Assembly: GCA_020636025.1 (NCBI GenBank)
Contig: JACJYQ010000008.1
Coordinates: 398,988-462,987, forward strand
Length of the DNA: 64,000 nucleotides
Source: Lewinellaceae bacterium
GTDB lineage: Bacteria > Bacteroidota > Bacteroidia > Chitinophagales > Saprospiraceae
Direction of reading: 5' to 3'
Under the pieces are notes generated by a model. That model ran no database searches and was not told the DNA's origin. It saw nothing but the letters and a program-made list of their open reading frames with translations. This document shows positions 1 through 6,889 of the stretch, piece by piece; the first letter of the stretch is position 1; every line of letters begins with the position of its first letter. The position numbers and the translations under genes are program-made.

Positions 1-2
1 AC

Positions 3-824
3 ATAATAGGAGCCTTGCCTTATTTTCAAAAGCGCCGCTGGGGGCTTCCGGTTATCCAGTTGCCACCATTCACGAGCTATGCAGGGCCCTGGCTAAGCTA
101 CCCTAAGGAGCCGGAGTTCAAATTGCAAAGCCGCTACGCATTTGACAAACATGCATTTACTCAATTGATTGAAAGCCTTCCAAAAGCAGCCTATTTCGTT
201 CAGAATTTCAGACCGGAGATGGGAAACTGGTTGCCATTCTATTGGCAAAATTTCAAACAAAGCACTCGTTATACGTATACCTATGAGCCGGTTTCTGATC
301 CACAAAAGGTAACGGCCGTTATGAAAAACACGCTGCGCAGCGATCTGAAAAAAGCTTCCAAGCTGGTGTATTACGAAATAGAGAACGACAACTGGGAAGT
401 GCCTTTTGAACTAAACAGATTATCAATGCTTCGAAAAAGCATGCGACAGTCTGGGAATGCCGAGGTTTTTCATAGGCTACATTCGGCACTTAGAGCTCGC
501 CGTCAGTCGGTTTGTTTTGTGGCAAGAGATCAAAAAACGAATGAGCCGCATGCAGCCTTGTATCTGGCTTACGATCACCAACAGGCTGGCATAATACTGA
601 GCGGAACCGATCCGAAATTCAAATCTTCATGTGCTGTTTTTGGATTAATAGAGATGGCCATAAACTGGTGTGGAAACCGAAATCTGGTTCTTGATTTCGA
701 AGGCAGTATGGATCCGAAAATTGGTCATACCTTTCGTGCCTTTGGCGCCCGACTTCGGCCTTATTTTCAAGTTTGGAAGGCCAAAAACAAGATGCTTGAA
801 TTACTCTATCAATTAAGCAGATAA
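3..824 (+). CDS. FemAB/BioF2-like GNAT-fold acyltransferase (5' end outside window)
   Basis: The frame is open to the left window edge, so the true start may lie upstream; a TTG at 15 is the first possible start inside. The visible ~270 residues have the layout of the second half of a FemAB/BioF2-like acetyltransferase: an aromatic-rich N-terminal part, a basic helix around LRSDLKKASK, a central GNAT-like beta core with ALYLAYDH, and the family-like C-terminal signature with DFEGSM, a Phe-x-x-FGA segment and a PYF ending. Proteins of this type transfer acyl or aminoacyl groups to cell-envelope precursors or small molecules; the substrate here is unknown. It ends 4 bp before the nitrilase-family gene, so the two are probably cotranscribed. 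Confidence 0.6.
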   Translation: MIGALPYFQKRRWGLPVIQLPPFTSYAGPWLSYPKEPEFKLQSRYAFDKHAFTQLIESLPKAAYFVQNFRPEMGNWLPFYWQNFKQSTRYTYTYEPVSDPQKVTAVMKNTLRSDLKKASKLVYYEIENDNWEVPFELNRLSMLRKSMRQSGNAEVFHRLHSALRARRQSVCFVARDQKTNEPHAALYLAYDHQQAGIILSGTDPKFKSSCAVFGLIEMAINWCGNRNLVLDFEGSMDPKIGHTFRAFGARLRPYFQVWKAKNKMLELLYQLSR

Positions 825-828
825 GCCA

Positions 829-1605
829 ATGATGCGATTAACCATTGTTCAGTCAGCCCTCAGCTGGGAAGATCCCAAAGCCAACAGGGATATGTTTTCT
901 CAAAAGCTGTCAGTCTTGAAAAACCAAACTGATCTGATTGTTTTACCGGAGATGTTCAGCACAGGATTTAGCATGGATGCAGCGACACTCGCAGAACCCA
1001 TGGAAGGCCCAACCATCAAGTGGCTTTTGAAAACCGCCAAATCACTCGGCGCAGCCATTACCGGAAGTTTTATCTGTAAAGCAAATGATCATTTTTTCAA
1101 CCGTCTGGTTTTTGTATTTCCGGAGGGAAAGATCCTGTTTTACGACAAAAGGCACTTATTTGGCATGGCCAATGAGCACAAATTTTTTAGCAACGGAAAC
1201 AAAAAGTTGATTGTCGAGTGGAAAGGCTTTCATATTCGCCCACTAATTTGTTATGACTTGAGATTTCCGGTTTGGAGCCGAAATCAGAAGGATACTCCCT
1301 ATGATCTGCTTTTGTACGTAGCCAACTGGCCCGTCACTCGTTCGCATCATTGGAACAGCCTGTTAACAGCGAGAGCCATTGAAAATCAATGTTATGTGGC
1401 TGGAGTGAATATTTGTGGACAGGATGGAAACAACCTCGATTACAGCGGCGATAGTGCCATAATCGATTATTCGGGGCGACATTTGGTGAAAATAAGTAAT
1501 GAAGAAGGTTTGTTTACCACAACAATATCCCGTGAAAAACTCGATGCATTTAGGAAACAATTGCCCTTTTTGCAGGATGCAGATACATTTAGTTTGGAAA
1601 GGTGA
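829..1605 (+). CDS. Carbon-nitrogen hydrolase, YafV/omega-amidase type
   Basis: A 258-residue nitrilase-superfamily amidase. The Glu-Lys-Cys catalytic triad is visible: Glu41 in LPEMFSTGF, Lys107 in YDKRHLF and Cys141 in ICYDLRFPVW. Length and the DLRFPVW context match the YafV/Nit2 branch, which hydrolyses 2-oxoglutaramate or 2-oxosuccinamate to the 2-oxoacid plus ammonia (metabolite repair after glutamine transamination). No signal peptide is seen, so it is cytosolic. Two ATGs stand in tandem at 829 and 832, and either could be the start. It follows the FemAB-like gene by 4 bp. The family is certain; the exact substrate is inferred. Confidence 0.85.
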   Translation: MMRLTIVQSALSWEDPKANRDMFSQKLSVLKNQTDLIVLPEMFSTGFSMDAATLAEPMEGPTIKWLLKTAKSLGAAITGSFICKANDHFFNRLVFVFPEGKILFYDKRHLFGMANEHKFFSNGNKKLIVEWKGFHIRPLICYDLRFPVWSRNQKDTPYDLLLYVANWPVTRSHHWNSLLTARAIENQCYVAGVNICGQDGNNLDYSGDSAIIDYSGRHLVKISNEEGLFTTTISREKLDAFRKQLPFLQDADTFSLER

Positions 1606-1632
1606 GTTAATCAAAATTTTTGTTTAAAAATT

Positions 1633-1662
1633 TTTGTTTCACAAAATCCCTTGCTACTTTTG
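1633..1662 (+). promoter_or_regulatory. Bacteroidota-type promoter for the NlpC/P60 gene
   Basis: TTTG at 1633-1636, an 18-bp spacer, then TACTTTTG at 1655-1662, matching the Bacteroidota sigma consensus (TTTG about -33, TAnnTTTG about -7). Transcription would start near 1669, leaving a leader of about 110 nt before the ATG at 1781. Inferred from motif and position only. Confidence 0.5.
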
Positions 1663-1780
1663 CCTGCCTTTTCTTTCTAATTGTGGTTTAATCGCTTGGT
1701 TAATGTATTGCATTTTTCACCAGCAACGAACTCAATTTTGAGCGTGGACCAACCCCTCCGCGAGTTGTAATTTCACCAAC

Positions 1781-2332
1781 ATGACTGAAACAATTCCTAC
1801 TAATTCCGCCTCTGGCGACCCTTCCTTACGACGCTTACTGTCATTTTTTACCTTACTTTTTCTTTCCCTAATCAGTTTATCCTTTAAGAGTGTTGATAGC
1901 GCACCTGCCAACCGCTCCAGCGATGTTGAAATGATGCAGTTGCGCGCCGACATCACCGGATACGCTCAAAATTTCACCGGACTCCGGTACCGCTACGCGG
2001 GCCGCTCGCCAAAAACCGGTTTTGATTGCTCAGGTCTTACATCTTTTGTACTCCAGGAATTTAACATCCCAGTTTCCAGCTGCTCACGCACGCAGTCGAC
2101 ACAAGGACAAAAAATTAATCTTGAAAATGTACAAGCTGGAGATCTGATTTTCTTTGGCACTACTGCCAGGATCAAGCACGTTGCCATGGTTGTAGAAAAC
2201 ACATCCGAAGGCGTGTTTGTAGTGCATGCTACCTGCAGCCGCGGCATCATTGTAGAAAATATTTCCACCTCAAAATACTGGAAACCTAAAATCCTTTTTG
2301 CCCGCGATGTGATCTCGGGTATGGCGATTTAA
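1781..2332 (+). CDS. NlpC/P60 family peptidoglycan endopeptidase (C40)
   Basis: A 183-residue cell-wall hydrolase. Residues ~17-35 form a hydrophobic signal or anchor segment; residues ~50-180 are the NlpC/P60 domain. The catalytic residues are visible: Cys83 in FDCSGL, His133 in IKHVAMVV and the third polar residue His149 in VVHATCSRG. The family cleaves gamma-D-Glu-mDAP bonds or neighbouring bonds in stem peptides in the periplasm. There are no SH3 or LysM targeting domains, so it is a minimal one-domain hydrolase. It is monocistronic, with a promoter-like sequence ~120 bp upstream and a strong hairpin terminator downstream. Confidence 0.88.
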   Translation: MTETIPTNSASGDPSLRRLLSFFTLLFLSLISLSFKSVDSAPANRSSDVEMMQLRADITGYAQNFTGLRYRYAGRSPKTGFDCSGLTSFVLQEFNIPVSSCSRTQSTQGQKINLENVQAGDLIFFGTTARIKHVAMVVENTSEGVFVVHATCSRGIIVENISTSKYWKPKILFARDVISGMAI

Positions 2333-2369
2333 TCGCCGTCAAACCAAAACGTTTAAACCACGTATGTAC

Positions 2370-2402
2370 GGCTGCCGCATTTCAATGTGGCAGCCTTTTT
2401 TT
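2370..2402 (+). terminator. Rho-independent terminator after the NlpC/P60 gene
   Basis: A 10-bp stem (GGCTGCCGCA / TGTGGCAGCC, one G.U pair) with a six-base loop, followed by seven T residues, 37 bp after the stop codon. Confidence 0.85.
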
Positions 2403-2436
2403 GTTTTGCTGCTCGGGTGTGATTGGCAGAGTGGGA

Positions 2437-2586
2437 TTTATTGACGATTGATGATTACATAATTACATGATTGTTGAAGTGATTTTTGAATTCTAATTGA
2501 AAATGGTTTTTAACATCCCTATTACTTCTCAAATCATACATTACATCCACAATCATGTAATTATGTAATCATCAATCGTCAATAAA
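2437..2586. repeat. Perfect 38-bp inverted repeat between converging genes
   Basis: The arms are 2437-2474 and 2549-2586 and are exact reverse complements over 38 bp; the spacer is 74 bp and AT-rich. Each arm itself contains short near-repeats (GATTGATGATTACATAATTACATGATTG pattern). It lies between the NlpC gene (+) and the dehydrogenase gene (-). Arm 2 begins just beyond the dehydrogenase stop codon, so it could fold as a long hairpin in either transcript. Confidence 0.9.
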
Positions 2587-2599
2587 AAAGCATTTATGC

Positions 2600-3487
2600 T
2601 CACTTAAATCCAGGCGCCACTACCAATTCCTTAACCCCCGGTGTATGCACATAAAATCCTTCTCCGCTCTTTACACCAAGTTTGCCGGCAGTAACCATAT
2701 TAACCAGCAGTGGGCATGGAGCATATTTTGGATTGCCAAATCCATCTTGCAGTACTCTGAGAATAGAAAGACAAACATCCAAACCTATGAAATCGGCCAG
2801 TTGAAGCGGTCCCATAGGGTGCGCCATACCAAGTTTCATTACGGTATCAATTTCCGAAACGCCACTTACACCTTCGTACAGAGAATAAATGGCTTCGTTG
2901 ATCATAGGCATCAGGATGCGATTGGCTACAAAACCAGGGTAGTCATTTACTTCTACCGGCACTTTGCCAAGCTTGGCCGACATATCCATGATGGTTTTGC
3001 AAACCTCATCGGAGGTTGCGTAGCCACGGATAACTTCTACCAGTTTCATCACCGGCACGGGATTCATAAAGTGCATACCGATCACATTTTCAGGGCGACC
3101 TGTCACAGCAGCTATCTGTGTAATGCTGATACTGGAGGTGTTGGTGGCTAAAATGGCTCCGACAGGTGCGTTTTCGTCAATTTCCTTAAATATTTTAAGC
3201 TTTAGACTTACGTTTTCCGTAGCTGCTTCTACCACGAGATCAGCATTGGAGACTCCTGATTTCAGATCGGTCATCGGATGAATGCGCTTCAATGTGGCCA
3301 TTTTATCACCTTCGGTGATGAGCTCCTTTGCCACCTGGCGATCCAGATTTTTGCTAATGGTGGCCAGTGCTTTATCCAGCGCAGCCGAAGCAATGTCGAC
3401 CAGGGTTACATCATATCCGTTTTGGGCAAACACGTGTGCAATGCCATTGCCCATGGTGCCACCGCCGATTACTGTTATGTTTTTCAT
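2600..3487 (-). CDS. hbd: 3-hydroxybutyryl-CoA / 3-hydroxyacyl-CoA dehydrogenase
   Basis: A 295-residue NAD(P)-dependent dehydrogenase of the single-domain PaaH/Hbd type. The N-terminal Rossmann fold has VIGGGTMGNGIAH (residues 6-18); the catalytic His139 is in IGMHFMNPVPVMKLVEVI; the C-terminal helical dimerisation domain contains NDYPGFVANRILMP. It interconverts 3-hydroxyacyl-CoA and acetoacetyl-type CoA in fatty acid or butanoate metabolism. It stands alone, transcribed toward the 38-bp inverted repeat. The sequence does not decide between a catabolic and a butyrate-type role. Confidence 0.92.
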   Translation of the reverse strand: MKNITVIGGGTMGNGIAHVFAQNGYDVTLVDIASAALDKALATISKNLDRQVAKELITEGDKMATLKRIHPMTDLKSGVSNADLVVEAATENVSLKLKIFKEIDENAPVGAILATNTSSISITQIAAVTGRPENVIGMHFMNPVPVMKLVEVIRGYATSDEVCKTIMDMSAKLGKVPVEVNDYPGFVANRILMPMINEAIYSLYEGVSGVSEIDTVMKLGMAHPMGPLQLADFIGLDVCLSILRVLQDGFGNPKYAPCPLLVNMVTAGKLGVKSGEGFYVHTPGVKELVVAPGFK

Positions 3488-3545
3488 ACTTATTGTAATT
3501 CCTGGAAGGAAAATTTCCGTTTAGTCGCCCTTTAAAAGGCGGCTG

Positions 3546-3553
3546 CAAACCTA
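3546..3553 (-). promoter_or_regulatory. -7 box for the hydroxyacyl-CoA dehydrogenase gene
   Basis: TAGGTTTG on the minus strand matches TAnnTTTG and sits about 60 bp upstream of the start codon. No good TTG element is seen at the expected -33 position, so this is a half-site call. Confidence 0.35.
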
Positions 3554-3652
3554 GGGAAAATGTGGCGATTTCAGCTTGTTGGAAGTATTATTTACATGTC
3601 TCCTTTTGGGAAAAAACAATGGTAAGGCAGTAAACACTCACGAAATATTTAA

Positions 3653-3850
3653 ATATCCTGAAAGGATATAACGCTGAACAGCCCCGTATGAAATGCGGGG
3701 TCGGCAGTCGGAAGAACATTATAACCCTGAAAGGGTTGAACCCGGAATAATGTAGTGGAAATATTCAACCCTTTCAGGGTTGTATGATGTTTTGCCTCTT
3801 TTCCCCGCATTTCATACGGGGTTAATCAAAGTTAAATCCCTCCGGGATTT
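3653..3850. repeat. Composite dyad repeat with six palindromic modules
   Basis: This spacer holds short palindromes in order: ATATCC-GGATAT (3653-3669), CCCCGTATGAAATGCGGGG (3682-3700), AACCCTGAAAGGGTT (3723-3737), CAACCCTTTCAGGGTTG (3766-3782), CCCCGCATTTCATACGGGG (3803-3821) and AAATCCCTCCGGGATTT (3834-3850). The second and fifth modules, and the third and fourth, are reverse complements, so the whole forms a large imperfect cruciform. No reading frame here looks like a gene. Confidence 0.85.
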
Positions 3851-3921
3851 AACGCTTAATATTCGTTCCACGCAAATACAATTGATCACATTTCCTAAAT
3901 TTCAAATCCCAATCGTATTTC

Positions 3922-3949
3922 GTATCTCGGATATTGTATCTCGGATATC
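3922..3949. repeat. Two tandem 14-bp repeats at a composition boundary
   Basis: GTATCTCGGATATT (3922-3935) is followed directly by GTATCTCGGATATC (3936-3949). The AT-rich spacer ends here and the GC-rich tail begins. Confidence 0.75.
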
Positions 3950-4063
3950 AATTCCGCCCCGACTCTCCGCGGCGCGGTCGGTCGCCCCCTCCCTCCCAGC
4001 TCGCTCCGTGTCAGGGCTCCCTCCTTCCCTTTTGCTCACGAGAAAACCGGAAAGGGCTCTACC
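3950..4063. other. GC-rich non-coding tail downstream of the nSTAND-FGE gene
   Basis: About 110 bp rich in CCGCGGCG, CCCCCTCCCTCCC and similar runs, clearly unlike the surrounding AT-rich DNA. It follows the stop codon of the nSTAND-FGE gene (minus strand) and continues the GC-rich character of that gene's last 40 codons. No coding function is apparent. It includes a short CCCTTT / AAAGGG dyad. One interpretation is a sequence carried along with a DGR variable region (initiation-of-homing flank); this is inference. Confidence 0.5.
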
Positions 4064-6889
4064 TCACTGGAGGACAAGACGGAAGCCGATGTTATCTTCG
4101 CGGCGGCCCGGCCCGTAGTCGTTGCCGCGGTGCGCGGCACGACAGCTCGTCCTATAATTGCCATAGGAGCCGCCGCGAAAGACGCGGGGGTAGCCCTCTT
4201 CAGCGCCTTTCGGATTGACTTGTGCATCGGGTTTGTAATCATCATACCGGTCCCAACACCGCTCAATAACGTTTCCACTCATATCAAAAAGGCCAAGGCC
4301 ATTGGCCTTTTTGGAAGCTACCGTATGACTACGGTTTCCGCTATTTCCACCATACCAGCCAACGGAATCTATGTTTGAACTTCCACTATATATAAAAGGA
4401 TCATGATGTATTCCACCTTTTGCTGAAAATTCCCATTCAGCCTCTGTTGGCAGTCTATATCCATGTTTTTCCCAGTTTGGCAAATAGCCGCCATTACTTG
4501 TATCTACAATGGCAGAAAGTAGGGGCTTCTGCAAATTGCTCAGCCAGTTGGCATAATCAATAGCGTCGTACCAGCTTACATATACCATCGGGTTATCTCC
4601 TTCCCAGCCCCAGGAAGGCCGTTCAATGATGTTCTCGTTTTGAATGTCCATTCCCAAGGCTGCCAGATGAAGGTTATATTGCCAGACCGTTGTTTCCGTC
4701 CTGGCCATTTTAAAATCAGAAAGTGTAACCAGATGAGGCGGCGTCGCTAAAGTTGAAAAATCGCTATCCTCCTCATCATCACTCCCCATTGTAAAAGTCC
4801 CACCTTTTACGAATACCATATCAGGGAAATAACGTTTTTGCAGAAAGCTATTTCTTCGAGGATCCAAATTTGAAAGTGATTCAAAAAAAGATAAATTTGA
4901 TGGCATTACAGGTTTTTCAAGCAGGGCAGTAGCTGTTCCTAGTGTTCCCCAAGCTTTTAGTTCACTGCCGGAGTAATATTGAAAAAAGGCAATTTCCATG
5001 AGTTCAAAGGCGACACTGTCTTTTAACACCTCAAGCTTTGATGCCTTTTTCATTTTAGAGTAAGCAGCGTCATAATTCAGGTATAGAATGTCCTTGCGTG
5101 AAGTTTCCAAGAGGGCAGATACTGCTTCTTCTGCACTACTACGGACAATATCTCTTAATCTGTAAGAAACTCTTACAGAAGTATCCAGACTTCGTTCTAA
5201 AATTAATGAATATTTTGTCTTTTCTTCTGCTGTTTCTATTGCCTTAGCAGCATCTTTTTTAGCTAAATCTGCCAGTTTTTTTTGATTTGCTGCGTCTTGT
5301 TCTGCAATATTTGCTTTCTCTTGAGCTGCCTCTGCAAATTTTGTCTTCTCCTCTGCCAAGGCTATGGCCGAATTTGCTTTTAGCTTTAACTCCACTGCAA
5401 GATTTTTTGCTTTTTCCGCGCGATCGCTTTCCACTTTTGCCTGCATGCTTTCTTGGTAGGCAATGAATATACTAGCAAGAGCAGCCAAAACCAATGTCGC
5501 TGCAATTCCGGCCGTTATCCAAGAATTGCGCTGCCGCTTTGCTGCGTCTGCTTTTTCCGCTTCAAAACGGGCTTGTTCTACCTTTCTTCTGTGTTCTTCC
5601 TCTACTGTCAGGCGTTTTTTCTTGGCCATTATTACAGGACCAAGTAAACTATCATGGCTCAACTCATAATTATGCCGACCCAATGTATTTGGTTCTTTTC
5701 GCACCAGGAAAGTGTCTTCCAGATCGCCAAGCAAATCATGGGTTGCCCCATATTCTTCCAACAAAGTTTGCACATCAACACTCCGGCGGCGACCTGTTTC
5801 GGTTTCAGCATTGTAGCTAACCAAGCCTTCTTCAATTATGAAGGAGGCGGATATTTGTTTTTCTGCCCCTAACAATGCTAATTTGCGCTTGTAATACTGG
5901 TTGAGTACATCCTCAAAATCGGGCAGATCATCTACAGATACCGGAGGCGCATAGGTTTCGCCCATACCATGACGTTCTGCCACCTGACTTTCAATGCTTT
6001 CACACAATACCTGTAAATGCCAGGTTTCCACCCCTTTCTGCTGTGCAGGGTCACTTCCGGCCAGGTAATCCAGTATTTTATCCAGGCAATTTCCTTCGTA
6101 AGTAAATGGCTTTGAAACAAATGCCCACGTGTCCTTTTCAGATTCTGAAATAATCCTGCCTTCCCGCAGATCAGGTCGCGGGTCGATAAGGGCTGCCGGA
6201 CCTACAATGGCTTTTTTTGCCTGATCCCGACGCAGTGGCTTTAGCTCATATCTCTTATGCAATATGGCAGGTAAGCGGTCCTTTAGACTATCCAATTCAT
6301 GCATTCGATCCGAACGGATAGAGAACAGCACCCGAACATCCACCGGAGCAGACAAAAGGCGACGTTGTTCTCGATCGAGACCACGTACTGTCTCACGCAA
6401 GGACTCCGGCAGTTCGCCGCTCATCAGATCCGCCAACTCATAACAAAACACGCGTTGTGCTTCCACAGGATAGGAGAAAAACTCCTCAAACTGATCAAAA
6501 ACAAGCAGATAGCTGTTTTTTTCTCCGTTTTCCAGTTGTTTAAAATGTGTCCAAAGGTTTTGTTCGAGTTTTCCTAGGAACTTAACTTCGGAACGGATTT
6601 TTAGTGGAAGCGGTGTTTTATCTACAAGGATTTTTAATAAGGAAGTTTGCTTCGCATCCCATTCATTAAAACGCACCTCAAAAGTTTTCATGTAGGAACG
6701 CAACTTCGGTACAACTCCTGCATTTAGCAAAGAGCTTTTGCCATATCCGGATTTCCCGAATAACACAACCAAACGCTCGGCGCGCACCATTTCGCAGAGG
6801 TCCGAAATATCAAGGTCTCTCCCGAAGAACAAGGCTTTGTCTTCAGGCTCAAATGGACGAACGCCAGGATATCTGTGCATTTTTTTCAT
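4064..6889 (-). CDS. Membrane-anchored nSTAND ATPase with C-terminal FGE-like (C-type-lectin fold) domain
   Basis: A 941-residue multidomain protein. Residues 5-25 carry the nSTAND1 entry motif YPGVRPF...FFGRD; Walker A is GKSGYGKSS (45-53), Walker B LLVFDQFEEF (128-137), and a sensor-like FSIRSDRM follows at ~189. A conserved YELSHDSLLGP closes the ATPase module (~408-418). A charged helix, one membrane segment (~456-478) and a long Ala/Lys/Glu coiled coil (~480-565) come next. Residues ~690-941 are a sulfatase-modifying-factor (FGE) domain with MVFVKGGTFTMGS, YRLPTEAEWE, LFDMSGNV, RVFRGGSY and NIGFR. The cysteine pair used by catalytic FGEs is absent, so it is probably a binding domain. The start ATG overlaps the SIR2 gene stop (ATGA). 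The last 40 codons are abruptly GC-rich. Likely role: signal-gated switch or sensor of a conflict system. Confidence 0.85.
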   Translation of the reverse strand: MKKMHRYPGVRPFEPEDKALFFGRDLDISDLCEMVRAERLVVLFGKSGYGKSSLLNAGVVPKLRSYMKTFEVRFNEWDAKQTSLLKILVDKTPLPLKIRSEVKFLGKLEQNLWTHFKQLENGEKNSYLLVFDQFEEFFSYPVEAQRVFCYELADLMSGELPESLRETVRGLDREQRRLLSAPVDVRVLFSIRSDRMHELDSLKDRLPAILHKRYELKPLRRDQAKKAIVGPAALIDPRPDLREGRIISESEKDTWAFVSKPFTYEGNCLDKILDYLAGSDPAQQKGVETWHLQVLCESIESQVAERHGMGETYAPPVSVDDLPDFEDVLNQYYKRKLALLGAEKQISASFIIEEGLVSYNAETETGRRRSVDVQTLLEEYGATHDLLGDLEDTFLVRKEPNTLGRHNYELSHDSLLGPVIMAKKKRLTVEEEHRRKVEQARFEAEKADAAKRQRNSWITAGIAATLVLAALASIFIAYQESMQAKVESDRAEKAKNLAVELKLKANSAIALAEEKTKFAEAAQEKANIAEQDAANQKKLADLAKKDAAKAIETAEEKTKYSLILERSLDTSVRVSYRLRDIVRSSAEEAVSALLETSRKDILYLNYDAAYSKMKKASKLEVLKDSVAFELMEIAFFQYYSGSELKAWGTLGTATALLEKPVMPSNLSFFESLSNLDPRRNSFLQKRYFPDMVFVKGGTFTMGSDDEEDSDFSTLATPPHLVTLSDFKMARTETTVWQYNLHLAALGMDIQNENIIERPSWGWEGDNPMVYVSWYDAIDYANWLSNLQKPLLSAIVDTSNGGYLPNWEKHGYRLPTEAEWEFSAKGGIHHDPFIYSGSSNIDSVGWYGGNSGNRSHTVASKKANGLGLFDMSGNVIERCWDRYDDYKPDAQVNPKGAEEGYPRVFRGGSYGNYRTSCRAAHRGNDYGPGRREDNIGFRLVLQ
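4067..4186 (-). other. Candidate DGR variable region at the 3' end of the nSTAND-FGE gene
   Basis: This segment encodes residues 902-941 of the FGE-like domain (RVFRGGSY through NIGFRLVLQ). Upstream codons are AT-biased, but here G+C-ending codons such as CGC, GGC, GCG and AAC dominate. Between the fixed GGCGGCTCC and ATCGGCTTCCG blocks, most codons read as NNC, NNT or NNG (TAT, GGC, AAT, TAT, AGC, CAC, GGC, AAC, GAC, TAC, GGC, GAT, AAC), as expected if A residues of AAC/AAT template codons had been randomised. FGE-fold C-termini are established DGR targets. No template repeat or reverse transcriptase was found in the window, so this is a hypothesis. Confidence 0.5.

Noticed and set aside
2645..3151. 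168-codon open frame on the plus strand inside the hydroxyacyl-CoA dehydrogenase gene
   Set aside because: Antisense shadow of a well-conserved enzyme; no recognisable product.
3780..4218. Plus-strand frames opposite the GC-rich tail and FGE end
   Set aside because: They are Arg/Pro/Ser-rich translations of GC-rich DNA opposite a conserved domain; no start context or family.
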